Source: Siphonodentalium dalli (taxonomy: Eukaryota > Mollusca > Scaphopoda > Gadilida > Siphonodentaliidae). From it: 64,000 nucleotides of DNA. Positions 34,289-45,725 of the stretch are shown in pieces. The DNA lies in assembly GCA_032622095.1 (NCBI GenBank), contig CP136066.1, forward strand, positions 41,491,835 through 41,555,834. Reading direction: 5' to 3'. How positions within the stretch are numbered: the first letter of the stretch is position 1; each line of letters begins with the position of its first letter. The notes below the pieces were generated by a model, which made no database searches, was not told the origin of the DNA, and saw only the letters and a list, made by a program, of their open reading frames with translations. The position numbers were made by a program, and so were the translations under genes.

Positions 34289-34903
34289 CTAGCCGATGAG
34301 CCCGACGTTGTCCGGGCTATTCGACCCGATAAAATTCGTATCCGGGGCAAGATACATTCACACCCCAAATTTCAAGTCGATAGCTCCACCCGTTTCCGAG
34401 ATCTGGTCTGCGCATGCGCGAAGCGGGCGCCGCACGGGCTCGCCGATACGACAACGTCCACCGCCTGGTCAAACTACACACACGTACCAAGTTTCGTCCT
34501 CGGGGACCCGATAAAATTCGGAGCCGATGAGCCCGACGTTGTCCGGGCTATTCAAAAACCAAATTTCAAGTCGATAGCTCCACTCGTTTCCGAGATCTGG
34601 TCTGCGCATGCGCGAAGCTGGCGTCGCACAGGCTCGGCGACCCGATAAAATTCGTATCCGGGGCAAGATACATTCACATGCCAAATTTCAAGTCGATAGC
34701 TTCACCCGTTTCCGAGATCTCGTCTGCGCATGCGCGAATCGGGCGCCGCACGGGCTCGCCAATACGACATCGACGACCGCCTGGTCAAACTACACACACG
34801 TACCAAGTTTCGTCCCGATCGGTCGAGAATCGTAGATTTGTATCAATGACAGACAGACAGACAGACAAACATACAGACAGAGGTCTTCAAAATATATATG
34901 AGA
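34289..34903 (-). mobile_element. Helitron-like element 6 (reverse)
   Basis: Same borders as element 5. It contains a second internal CCGATGAGCCCGACGTTGTC start at about 34522, so it is partly duplicated inside. GACA microsatellite near 34845-34880. Confidence 0.7.
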
Positions 34904-35446
34904 CTAGCCGATGAGCCCGACGTTGTCCGGGCTATTCAAAAACAAAATTTCAAGTCCGGGCTATTCAAAAACAAAATTTCAAGTCGAGAGCTCTACCCGT
35001 TTCCGAGATCTGGTCTGCGCATGCGCGAAGCTGGTGTCGCACGGGCTCGGCGACCCGATAAAATTCGTATTCGGGGCAAGATACATTCACATACCAAATT
35101 TCAAGTCGATAGCTCCACCCGTTTCCGAGATCTCGTCTGCGCATGCGCGAAGCTGGTGTCGCACGGGCTCGGCGACCCGATAAAATTCGTATCCGGGGCA
35201 AGATACATTCACATAGCAAATTTCAAGTCGATGGCTCCACCCGTTTCCGAGATCTCGTCTGCGCATACGCGAAGCGGGCGCCGCACGGGCTCGCCAATAC
35301 GACAACGTTCACCGCCTGGTCAAACTACACACACGTACCAAGTTTCGTCCCGATCGGTCGAGAATCGTAGATTTGTATAAATGACAGACAGACAGACAGA
35401 CAAACAAACAAACAAACAAACAGAGGTCTTCAAAATATATATGAGA
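34904..35446 (-). mobile_element. Helitron-like element 7 (reverse)
   Basis: Exact borders. The subterminal unit AAATTTCAAGTCGATAGCTC with CGTTTCCGAGATCT is repeated about three times inside. Confidence 0.7.
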
Positions 35447-35960
35447 CTAGCCGATGAGCCCGACGTTGTCCGGGCTATTCAAAAACCAAATTTCAAGTCG
35501 ATAGCTCTACCCGTTTCCGAGATCTGGTCTGCGCATGCGCGAAGTTGGCGTCGCACGGGCTCGGCGACCCGATAAAATTCGTATCCGGGGCAAGATACAT
35601 TCACATACCAAATTTCAAGTCGATAGCTCCACCCGTTTCCGAGATCTCGTCTGCGCATGCGCGAAGCTGGTGTCGCACGGGCTCGGCGACCCGATAAAAT
35701 TCGCATCCGGGGCAAGATACATTCACATAGCAAATTTGAAGTCGATAGCTCCACCCGTTTCCGAGATCTCGTCTGCGCATGCGCTGCACGGGCGCCGCAC
35801 GGGCTCGCCAATACGACAACGTTCACCGCCCGGTCAAACTACACACACGTACCAAGTTTCGTCCCGATCGGTCGAGAATCGTAGATTTGTATCAATGACA
35901 GACAGACAGACAAACAAACAAACAAACAAACAAACAGAGGTCTTCAAAATATATATGAGA
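35447..35960 (-). mobile_element. Helitron-like element 8 (reverse), outer end of the array
   Basis: The 5' border TCTCATATATATTTTGAAG (minus strand) is preceded by A, the expected host base, where the array meets unique DNA at 35961. The many long open frames in elements 3-8 (R/S-rich, such as those with RIRGKIHSH) recur in every copy and frame and are artefacts. Confidence 0.7.
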
Positions 35961-37281
35961 TATAGGTTTGCTTCCCATAAAAACACAACATCTATCACAT
36001 TATTTGAATAATCGGTCATTTCCCTGCAGCGGTAGCGCCAGGATTTCCCCGATGCAGGGGCTATGATCCCAGATTAGATAGGGGGTCTAGGATCCCAGAG
36101 CCTACCAGGTCGACCATTACATATGTCATCTGACGGGGTGTCGGAAAAATGTTGTTTGAGCTGGAATACATTCCAGATATTATCAGGAACGGTCTGTAAC
36201 GCAGTTGAAAGTTTTTCTTGTTTTTTGTTTATTTACGTCAAAATTTGACGCTCTGATAATTGAAATCCTTGAATGAAAGCCCAGCGTAAGCATTTCCGCC
36301 ACGACCGCTAATATAGCCTAGATATTCTATTTCACTATAAATGAAATGTATCCAGACATGTAATTATGTCTCAAGATGGTATATATTTTTTTATTCTTAA
36401 AGCCAACATAGCGATGTTGTGATATTTGTTTGTATTACCCCTTTGTGGTGTCCGAAATAACCCCGACAACTCAACACTGTTGATATTGTTGGATAGACTA
36501 AAGGTCTTATTGCGACGTATCTGGACTGTATTTAATCTAATAAGTAGATTTTGGTCCGCATTTAGAGGTTTTTTGGTGTGATGAATGATCAACTTTCAGT
36601 GATTAGCCGCAGTTGTAATGATTTGAATGATTAGTTGTTTGAACGGAATTCTGAAGTGGTCCTTTCATGAAACCTTGAAGGAATTATGAATAATTAGTCT
36701 CCGTAATTGGTTGTGAATGAAACTTTATCGGAAATTAGTTCATAATGACTCTCGAGATTGTTTGTAGATCATTCAGTGTTCAACCGCCGTATATTGGCTT
36801 CTGTCAGTCAATTGCAGACCTCTATTTCGATAGAAATTAGAACAGATAACAAAGAAAAGATACATGTCCCCGAAAACAATTCTAATGTCGTACAAGAGAA
36901 CCGAGTAAATAATAGTTTAGTGTATTTGTCGCGTCAATCGTCAATGCGTATATATGTCATGGTAGTAGTTGTTTGGTTATAACCAATAATATATTGGTGT
37001 ATCAATGCAATGGCCGATGTTTGGAGATAAATATTTCATATATTGGAACATATGGGCCCTTTGTGAACACATCATACGTGACGTTGTATGTACATATTTC
37101 ATAATTATAACATTAGTTTGGCGCGTCCGCTTTAAACAATGTGTTCTTTCTTTCTCACCAAGAACATACTGCGCGCATATCTACAACAATTACATATAAT
37201 CAACTATATACACATACCCATTTCACAATCATTACATTAAAGCTGTAATAGATCTTAGATATGCGTAAAAATATGATATAG
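35961..37281. other. Intron; no gene recognised
   Basis: Unique-looking sequence. A plus-strand frame at 36758-36982 ends in a short hydrophobic run (YVMVVVVWL) but has no family resemblance. Confidence 0.3.
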
Positions 37282-37725
37282 ATGGCGTTACCATTTCTGA
37301 CTATGGTTTTCTTTTATAAACTGCATGTGTGTTTCCGATCGTACATTCGGCGGAATCGACGAAAGTACCGAGGTGTCCGATTGTGCATGTCTGTTCTCTT
37401 CGTGATTTTAGTTTTCAAATTTCGTAGATTAGACTTTGTCACTTTTAGGGGAGGTGGAAAATTCCACACTCCTTTTCGTTACAGCCCTGCATCGCGCGAT
37501 CGATGTTTCCAATTTATTAGAGCACAATCCCATTGTTGCAATCGTTCCCTGATTTTTGACACACCAGTTCCCAAGGCTGGTGAAGCAATAGTTCAGTGGG
37601 CACACGCAACTCACAAGAAATACCACGGGCGCTTCAAAGTTGAACCAGTCCGAGTTGTTTCGGACATATCTATTCACATTCAAAGGCTATCATTCCATAT
37701 TAATCACGTTGTTGGGCGTGGCTAA
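37282..37725 (+). CDS. Candidate type II membrane protein with a sulfotransferase-like motif
   Basis: The frame has an ATG start and 147 codons. A basic stretch (RSYIRRNRRKYRGVR) precedes a short hydrophobic segment (LCMSVLFVILVF, residues about 34-45), the layout of a Golgi type II enzyme. From about residue 90 it reads LIFDTPVPKAGEAIVQWAHA, then KKYHGRFKVEPV. Heparan/uronyl 2-O-sulfotransferases have a similar PAPS-binding P-K-x-G segment followed by a helix and a basic-aromatic stretch. The second half lies inside an inverted-repeat element (37517-37926), whose tandem copy has lost the frame. No later sulfotransferase exon was found. It could be a captured exon, a broken gene or coincidence. 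Confidence 0.3.
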   Translation: MALPFLTMVFFYKLHVCFRSYIRRNRRKYRGVRLCMSVLFVILVFKFRRLDFVTFRGGGKFHTPFRYSPASRDRCFQFIRAQSHCCNRSLIFDTPVPKAGEAIVQWAHATHKKYHGRFKVEPVRVVSDISIHIQRLSFHINHVVGRG

Positions 37726-37926
37726 CCGGCTTTTGTGTCCAATCGCGACAAACGCACGGATTGTGCGTCGTGGTCAAAACACGTCCAACGGCACATTTCC
37801 AGTTGATTGCATTATGTGGGATCAAATGTGCTCCAATTCGATCAGAGCACGCGAATAGTTCTTTATCAGAATAAATCTCGTCTTCGGCTCGAATGATTCT
37901 GGTAAAGAACAATTCTTGTGCTCTAA
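37517..37926. mobile_element. TTAGAGCACAA-ended element, copy 1
   Basis: Perfect 11-bp inverted ends TTAGAGCACAA and TTGTGCTCTAA. The right end is also a hairpin (TTCTTTA-CAGAAT and ATTCTGGTAAAGAA). It overlaps the sulfotransferase-like frame. Confidence 0.75.
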
Positions 37927-37933
37927 CCCTTAC

Positions 37934-38324
37934 TTAGAGCACAATCCCATTGTTGCAATCGTTCCCTGATTTTTGGTAAAGTACACCAATTCCCAAGGCT
38001 GGCGAAGGAATAGTTCAATGATTATCCCATTGTTAGGCACCCGCAACTCATAACAAACAATCGCACGGGCGCTTCAAAGTGGGAACAGTCCGTGTTGTTT
38101 CGGACATATCTATTCACATTCAGTTCATGTTAATCGCGTTTTTGGGCGTGGCTAACTGGCCATTGTGTCCAATCGCGGCCAGCGCACGGCACATTTCCAG
38201 TTTATTGCATTATGTGTTATCAATTGTGCTCTAAGTCGGTCAGAGCACGTGAATTGTTCTTTACCAGAATAAATCTCGTCTCCGACTCGATTGATTCTGG
38301 TAAAGAACAATTCTCGTGCTCTAA
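37934..38324. mobile_element. TTAGAGCACAA-ended element, copy 2 (tandem)
   Basis: It is a direct copy of 37517-37926 with scattered indels, starting TTAGAGCACAATCCC 8 bases after the first copy ends. The right-hand hairpin is near-perfect (AATTGTTCTTTACCAGAAT and its complement). Confidence 0.75.
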
Positions 38325-39215
38325 CCATTACTTAGCAGTGACACATTTGTCTTTGAGTAATTATAAGATCAAATTAGCGTGAAGCATCAAGACGGTGCAT
38401 TCTCGCATTAAGGATCAGGTAATGAGGATCAATGGGCATATCATTTTCTATTGGTGGTTAATTGTCACTAACACGCATGTCATTAATTAATTAATCATAT
38501 CACGTGATCAATGGAAATGCACTGATCACAGGAAGAAATGACTCAAATGGGGTGATGCACTGTGTAGGAACTGTTACATCGGAAATCGTTCTATCGCCGG
38601 TTTGTGATGGTTCTTGTCTGATTTGTGACGGTTCTTGCTGATCGAAATTATACATTTTCACGACTTTTTGACAGTTAAAACGAAATTTTGAGGCATCTAG
38701 GTGATAATTCGATTAGTTATTTTCGATCCCAAAACAATCTGTGGCACTAATGAGCGTGTTAATAACGAAAAATTCATTGTGCGAGTCATAACAACGACAA
38801 GAACCGCGAATTTTGATTATTGTTTGGGTACACTCCTGATCGAGTCGGTTCTATCCCCATTAATCGTTCTATACGGGTAAAACTATTGCTAATATTTGCC
38901 ATGGTACATGGTTCAAACTGCCAATTTTGTGAAAGTATACAAAGATATACACAACAAACTATGCATTAAGTTGAAATTTGCACCACTTGTCATTAATTTC
39001 GACGAATTACACTGCCTTTCTATGCTTATCCAATAAGCTGTGTTACGCCTATCAAAATTCACAAAGTCGCCAGCTAGTTTGAAAAATAACGCGTTTTGCA
39101 GGCCTGACATTTCCATGAGTCAACAGCCGGTCAACAATGGTGAAATTTCATTGCGCTGGACTTCGTGAAGCGTGAGCGTAGACGGGATATATAGAGTTAT
39201 CTGTCTTGTATTTTA

Positions 39216-39777
39216 TCTATTATATATTTTGGAACTTCTGTCTGTATGTATGTATTTGTGTTATAGACTCGAAAAACTGCTCGACCGATCCGACTAAAAT
39301 TTGGTGTGTATGCCTACTTTGATCCGGGGAACAATGTGGGCGGGTCCAATTTCACGTGCGTCCGTGTCCTTGGTCTTGACCTCGCTCAAATACGCTCATA
39401 TAGGCATGTTTCTGGACTTCGACCGATCCCACTCAAATTTGGTAGCTGGTTCTACTTTGATCACGGGAACAATATGGGCGGGTCCAATTTCACTTGCGAC
39501 CGTGTCCTTGACCTTGACCTCGCTCATATACGCTCATATAGGCATGTTTCTGGACCTCGACCAATCCGACTCAAATTTGGTATAATGTAGGCCTACTTTG
39601 ATCCCGGGAACAATATGGGTGGGTCCAATTTCACGTGCGACCATGTCCTTGACCTTGACCATATTCGCTCATATAGGCATGTTTCCGGGCCGATCGAACA
39701 ATAGTTTGCCCAGGCGGAGACGATCACAAAAAAATCCCTAAATAGCCCGGACGAAGAGGGCCGGGCACATCGGCTAG
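39216..39777 (+). mobile_element. Solitary Helitron-like element
   Basis: The 5' end TCTATTATATATTTTGG follows A (39215). The 3' end has a GCCCGG/CCGGGC hairpin, then ACATCGG and CTAG (39774-39777), followed by T. This A-T insertion context, TC start, subterminal hairpin and CTAG end are the classic Helitron signature. Three internal units of about 138 bp contain CTCATATAGGCATGTTTC and TCCTTGACCTTGACC. Confidence 0.8.
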
Positions 39778-40551
39778 TGTTGTCTATTTTCGTAGACGTA
39801 TTTTACTCAACAAAAAGCCAAAAATAAGACGTTAAAAGTTGGTTGACACCCATACAATGCTCTGATTACGCAGTTTATGAAGTTTATGTCGGGCATCCGC
39901 TTGCTGGATGCTGATTATCTAGGTTAAATTCTAGAATTCTAGAATATGCAGCTATTAAAGATACGGTTGGCCTTGCCGGTGGGTATCCTGTGAAAATATT
40001 TCCACCCATCAAAAACCGCCACAAACAGAAAGAACAACAAAATGTAGACAGACTTTGTCCATATACAAATAAGCAATATCGCATAAACAGTATGTTATTG
40101 TCATATATTTGACCATTGTTATGTAAACAAAAGCATAAAAAGTTACTTTTCTGGTGTTTATATTATGATGGTAAACATAAAGAGCGTTCTTTGTTGGTGA
40201 ATTCCTGATATGGAACGAATAAAGAGTTGTTATGCCATTTGCGTGTGATTAGCCAGCAGCATTGTGCTGTCTTCTGTAACACAATCAGGCTCTTTCTTAG
40301 GTAAAATATAGTAAATCTTTATGATAACATGCTGTTTACGCGATGGTCATGGTATATATGAACGAAACTGTATGCGTTTTAATTTTTACCTGTTTGCGGT
40401 GATTGGAACAAATATGAATATTTTCGACAACTAAGGCCTCACGTGCCTTTAAAGCATATACAAGCACGGTAATCTTCCATTCAATCATATTTTAGATTGA
40501 CTAGGGATCTCTGATTTTTTAATAGAAGATATAAAAAAGCAAAGAATCCTA

Positions 40552-40852
40552 CAGTTACAAATATTATTATATGGATGTTAAACCTTTGGTTACTAAATGC
40601 GCTGTAATGGGAATTGACTTGAATCCTATTGATTAATTTCTAGGAATTCTTAGCTATTAAGTTCAACAAGCAGTAACATATAAAAAAGAGAAAAGAATCA
40701 TGCAGTTACAAATATTATTATATGGATGTTAATTCTTTGATGACTAAATGTGCTATAAAGAGCAGCGACTTGAATCCTATTGATTCATTTGTAGGAATGC
40801 TCAGCTATTAAATTCAACATGCAGTAACAGATTGTTTGAATTATTAGCTAAA
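40552..40852. repeat. Tandem duplication, 151-bp unit x2
   Basis: CAGTTACAAATATTATTATA then TGGATGTTAA begins both units (40552 and 40703). GACTTGAATCCTATTGATT and TTCAACA-GCAGTAACA recur in order. Confidence 0.8.
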
Positions 40853-40922
40853 CATTCAAACAAATGAATCATTAAAAATTAGTGTTATGGGTGTCTGAAC
40901 CTGGCTACTACAAGGCGCATTA

Positions 40923-41153
40923 TTATTCCTCGCTACTAACGTGTAAAGTGAGCAGGGACGTGGGCTGGAGGGTATCCAATGTTGGGGCGTCCACCTTGGA
41001 TTTTCCAACCGCACCATCCCATTGAAACAGACCAAACTCATGCACAAGGCCTGGGCTTTGGTTTTCCCCAACTGCATGACACATTATAGCTCTAGATTGT
41101 ATACCATTCTGAAGTGAATTGATCAGCAGCCTTTGATTGGCCACCATGCAAAC
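40923..41153 (-). CDS. Exon-like frame with strong acceptor, unidentified
   Basis: On the minus strand a textbook acceptor (TGAGTTTCTCCCCAG) precedes a frame of about 76 codons ending in tandem TAA-TAA. It contains NQRLLINSLQNGIQSRAIMC, HEFGLFQWDGAV and PTSLLTLHVSSEE. The composition is protein-like. No family was recognised. It lies inside the 38559-42733 element and in the receptor's large intron on the same strand. It could be an alternative terminal exon, part of the element's own decayed gene, or a captured exon. Confidence 0.25.
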   Translation of the reverse strand, partial: VCMVANQRLLINSLQNGIQSRAIMCHAVGENQSPGLVHEFGLFQWDGAVGKSKVDAPTLDTLQPTSLLTLHVSSEE

Positions 41154-42830
41154 CTGGGGAGAAACTCAAGATACATGGGCCCAGTGAGAAAATGTGGATA
41201 TCTTAACCTAAAAATTGCAAAAAACATATAGACTGTCTTCAAGATTCCCAAGTTTTGGAAGTTTCCAACCTGGCGCCCCACCCCAAAAAGATTGGAAATG
41301 TTCCCAACAGATGGAGAGAGAGATGATTTATTTTGCAAAAGAGCATACATTATTTAATACAAAGCATACTAATTAAATGGAATTAGATTATTTGTCCATT
41401 AAACCAGTTTCTTGCCAATTGGGGGGGGGGGGTAAATGTGATATAGAAAACTAGATCACACCTGCTCCCCACTTCATGTCCACCCATCATGAGTTTTGGA
41501 TCAACTCTAAAGAAGAGGTGTCTATTTGTATATGTCAAATATGGTCGATTACATGTTTAAAGTGTAGGAAAGTATGCAAATGTTAGTCTAAAAATGACAA
41601 AATTCCCACTATTAAATTGTTGTCAAATCAAATTAAGAGAACAATTTCAACATATTGTTGATGTTAAATTTCAAACCAATCTATTGTAAGATAAGAAATT
41701 TGTAACTGTTGAACATTTTGACCAAAGTTGGGGATAGACACCAACTAAGCACCCCTCCCCAATCCCCCCCCCCCCACCACCCCAATCACGTCATAACCTA
41801 TCAGTGATTCAGTTGAACGTGATTTCATAAGTTATATTCATGTCTGGGCGACAAACATGTGTAAATGTCCATCAGGCGGACTTCAGAGGAGGAAATATGA
41901 TGGCGCTGGCAATGAAATATTGTCACACCTGGATCTTTCAATAATGCCCAGATTAAGTAAATGAATATAACATATCATATTCTCCTGAGGGTAGATTTAT
42001 ATTACCATTGGTCATTTATATAGGCGGGCATGATTATGATACTATACTCATCGGGACGTTCAATATTTTATTTCTGCCTATTAATGTCACTTAATCTCCC
42101 GTATTAGGTATTTATTGTGTTATTTCTTAATATACCTGTTCTATTATGCAAATTACATAAGCTACAGGCATTATCTGGTTTAAAATGTCAGATACACAAG
42201 ACGATTTTCGGACCCAAGTGCAGAAATCGTTCGAATAAATCTCATGGACAGAACCGTCACAGCCATGGTCGGTTTGAAATAGAACCGTAACACGCACCCG
42301 TGTTGATTACGAGGTCACAGCTCCCAATGATCAACCCCTATCGGGATACTTTCTCGGCTATTTTACAAAAGAATAAAACGGGTACACTTTATAGTCAGTG
42401 TTTGTCTTCAGAATGCGTTTCATATTTTATACGCCACGAAAAACAAAGAAATTGCGTCCACGAGGCTTGATTTTCAGTGGTAACATGTTGATATTTACGC
42501 GTTAACTCGCTAATACCGAGTTAATTGTGGTATAGAGTTCAGGTTTCGTTAACACGGCACTTCTGCAGCCTCTGTTCATTCAGGAAAGTTTAATATATTC
42601 AAGATATCTATAATTATGCGTGATTTTGTCACAAAAATGATTATTTTCAATCATCAGGAACCGTAACAAATCAGGCAAGAACCATCACACTACGGCGATA
42701 GAACGATTTCCGATGTAACAGTTCCTACACAGTGGGGTGATGCGTCGTCCATCAAACCAGGGAATAGTTTCGGTAGAACAAAATTCACAAAATAATTATA
42801 TGTAAAATTTAACATCAGCTATAGCAGAGC

Positions 42831-42963
42831 AGGGTCTACCATAACGCCACACTGTGGCTGCCGCAGGGTCTATCATAACTCCACACTGTGGCTGCCGCAG
42901 GGTCTACCATAACGCCACACTGTGGCTGCCGCAGGGTCTACCATAACGCCACACTGTGGCTGC
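42831..42963. repeat. 34-bp minisatellite, about four copies
   Basis: The unit is GCAGGGTCTACCATAACGCC plus ACACTGTGGCTGCC. Each unit contains the near-palindrome GCCACACTGTGGC. Confidence 0.85.
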
Positions 42964-42986
42964 CATTACTTGCCATGCACATAAGT

Positions 42987-43490
42987 CTTAACTGTCATGT
43001 GGACTGTTTTTATGGAGATGTAACCGTGAGGTAAGTGGTTATAAATTGTGTAAAACCCGAAGGGTTTTACATATAAGTTATGACCACTTACCTCACGGTT
43101 ACATCTCCATAAAAACAGTCCACATGACAGTTAATCCTTATATTTATATTCATTTAGCGAAAAAGCCACTTTTGTAAATGTATTTAAATCGAAAAGTGTA
43201 TCGTGACAAAACCAGCCCAAAATAACCCATAGCACCCTTGGCAAAAGTTAACAGGAACAATTGAAACCCGATGATTTATTAAGTCAATCCTGCGCGAATC
43301 CAAATGCGCCCAAACATTACGCGTTCGTCTTTCCAAATCCAAATGACGTATCGATGTTGTTTTGACCTTGCAGTTATTAGCTGTTGCGCATTCACCGAGA
43401 AATAACTGCAACTAGCCACGTGGGCGCCGACCAATCAGAATGATGGATTTAGTGATGACAACACTTAGTATGTAAATATATCCATGTGAA
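42987..43490 (+). mobile_element. Hairpin-ended repeat, copy 1 (inverted partner at 51255)
   Basis: It begins with a long foldback: TTAACTGTCATGTGGACTG, GTTTTTATGGAGATGTAACC and AGGTAAGTGG, then the exact complement ending at 43134. About 350 bp follow that match the complement of 51255-51610, including GCGAAAAAGCCACTTTTG, GGGTGCTATGGG in complement, and GGGCGCCGACCAATC. Confidence 0.8.
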
Positions 43491-44433
43491 CGTGTAAACA
43501 ATATACTAGACGTAATTTTTTTGTTAAATATTAACATTCTAAATTTATACCATGATCGCCTATATTACTATATAAATAAAGCCATCTGTTTAAATTTTAC
43601 ATTTAATCAACACCTGTTGATTAAACGTGCCTACTGTTGATTAAACTTCGCAGAGTTGATTAAGCTTTCTCCATACAATTTGTACGGAAAAGTGTTTATC
43701 TATCGCATTGTAAAGATCGTGGCATAAACTTCGCATGGTGGATTAAACTTTCTCCATACAATATGAACGGAAAAGTGTTTATCCATCGCATTGTAAAGAT
43801 CGTGGCATAAACAAAATATGAAGCTCGTGGTGTAAATCGCCATTAAATTTGTTATTCAGAAACACTATGCGTATATTCTATATATAAACTATTTCCATTG
43901 CGCCATTGTTGCATGTTCTGTGAAACTTAATACGGGGTGATGGGAAGAAGCATAACCTGGCTGTGCCACTCCCGCATACTAAATATCACTGACCTTTGAA
44001 CTGTTTGGTATGCATTATTATATTGTTATATTTATCGTGTAGGCTAAATAAAACATATATATATAAATGTGAACGTGATGCCATAGAAATATAAGTTCAT
44101 ACTCATAGTCCGTGTTAGTTGATATAAATTCAATTCAAGTTTATCTCAGTTCATCCATGGATAATTCGATTTGAATGAGTATCAAACAAAGCCAGCAACC
44201 TACCTGGTTAAACGCGTATGTGGCTATGAGAAATACAACAAGGCAAGTTGAGTATATATACTATATAGTAGTGATCAACCGCCTGGTAGCCATAACAGGT
44301 TGAGGCGAGCGACATACTGAATTACGACAAAGTAAATATGATGGGCAATTGTTACCAAACTACACCACAGCAAGGCATTACCACCTACAACGGCATCGCT
44401 GCTGCGGCAAGTGTTACGCCAGCCAATGTTGCA
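43491..44433. other. Intron with a short tandem duplication
   Basis: An 83-bp unit (CTTCGCA, GATTAA-CTTTCTCCATACAA, ATCGCATTGTAAAGATCGTG) occurs twice at 43645-43810. No gene was recognised. Confidence 0.5.
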
Positions 44434-44890
44434 AAAAATAAATAGACAGAACACAACGCGCATCTTAATCGAGAATCTTTTATCGAATGAGTTGCGGATG
44501 GCGCAAGGATATATTTCGCGAGAGCGTAGCCAGAGCGAAATATAACTTTGCACCGTCCGCAACGAGTTCGATAAAAGATTCGAGATTATGATGCAAGTTG
44601 TGTTCTGTATTTATTCTACACCGTTCAGTCAGATAAGTTCAATCAATGAATGTCACCTTCATTGTTACTATAGCTACCTTTATTGTGACTTAAGTCTGGA
44701 AAATTATGGGGGGGGGGGGTGTCACCTGAAGCGGATGATCGACGTAATATACGTCTGTTCTTGGTGACAACGTCAACAAGAATAGTTCCGGCTTGTATTC
44801 CACTAGAGGTATACACTAATATGTATTCAATGGCTGGGATTCCGTTGAACACATGTGACTCACGTCAATGGGTGTGGTATAACATTATTT
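44434..44890 (-). repeat. Dispersed repeat, inverted partner of 1320-1735
   Basis: The terminal hairpin uses AGAACACAAC-GCATC and its complement (borders near 44434 and 44620) and GAATCTTTTATCGAA. The adjoining block has an open minus-strand frame containing EYILVYTSSGIQAGTILVDV. The same block in the 1.3-kb copy is frame-broken. A G tract (44706-44716) interrupts it. Confidence 0.6.
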
Positions 44891-45019
44891 ATTACATTCG
44901 TAGGTGTGATTTACCTTGATTTCTCGAGTGATTATGAACGATAACTTGGACTCGTAGAATTATGTCACTTTAACTAGCGCATTAGGTATTCATCCGCTCT
45001 ATGTACACGTCATATGTAT

Positions 45020-45423
45020 AACCCTTTACCCAACAGAACGGCCCTGTGCCAATGCATTCTCTTATATATGCGAGTCGACCATAGGTCGCCTCGCATATAT
45101 AAGAGAATGCATTGGCTTAACATATTAAAAATGATAAAATTGTCAAAGAATGTAGAAAAATATTATAAAAATTGTTAAAAAATGTAAGAATTGTTTTTTT
45201 TAGGCCAATGCATTCTCTTATATATGCGAGGCGACCTATGGTCGACTCGCAGATATAAGAGAATGCATTGGCACAGGGCATAACTGTAACCACCACAATG
45301 TGGTCAATGAACCGGTTCCAATGATATCCATATTTGTATGGTGTTATTGAGACAGACCGAAGATATTTTAGGCTGTTGAAGCGTTATTTGATCGTTTTTG
45401 TCCGTTTTGTTGGGTAAAGGGTT
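45020..45423. mobile_element. AACCCTTTACCCAACA-ended element with palindromic core
   Basis: The ends AACCCTTTACCCAACA (45020) and TGTTGGGTAAAGGGTT (about 45408) are inverted. Nested inside is a complete pair of the CCAATGCATTCTCTTATATA hairpins (45042-45278). Confidence 0.7.
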
Positions 45424-45486
45424 AATAGCGGTATTATTCGGATTTCTGGTAAATCAGATGTTTATAGTGGAATATAATAAACAGAA

Positions 45487-45606
45487 TAATCACTTGATAA
45501 ATCTGGTGACGTGAAATAATTCGAGACAGGGACTACTTAGTAAAACACTCGAGCGCCCCTGTCTCTCATGAATTATTTCACGCCACCAGTTCAATCAAGT
45601 GATTAT
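45487..45606. repeat. Foldback hairpin element
   Basis: The arms AATCACTTGAT, GTGACGTGAAATAATTC and GAGACAGGG pair with CCCTGTCTC, GAATTATTTCACGCCAC and ATCAAGTGATT around a short loop. Confidence 0.75.
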
Positions 45607-45725
45607 CCTTAATATAATAGTTATGTAATGCATGTCCTCGGTTGTTGAACGTAATTATAGCTCATTACGTTTGATCTTTCATCAACTGTCTGACATGGAA
45701 CTGATGGCTCCATTGGGCTGTGGTA

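Larger units (their letters stand above)
38559..42733. mobile_element. 4.2-kb TIR element with 10-bp target-site duplication
   Basis: The ends are inverted copies for at least 80 bp at roughly 90% identity: ACTGTGTAGGAACTGTTACA then TCGGAAATCGTTCTATCGCC at the left, and the complement at the right. The 10-mer GGGGTGATGC flanks both ends exactly (38549-38558 and 42734-42743). A duplication of this length is usual for Mutator-like elements, so MULE-type is my best guess. I see no transposase. Inside are a Helitron-like insertion (39216-39777), a 151-bp tandem duplication and an exon-like minus-strand frame (40923-41153). Confidence 0.8.

Noticed and set aside
30634-36011. Several frames of 100-180 codons, Arg/Ser-rich
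   Set aside because: They recur in different frames and strands across Helitron-like copies and cross element junctions, so they reflect repeated non-coding sequence.
43184-43411. A 75-codon minus-strand frame
   Set aside because: It lies in a dispersed repeat whose second copy (51255-51737) does not preserve it.
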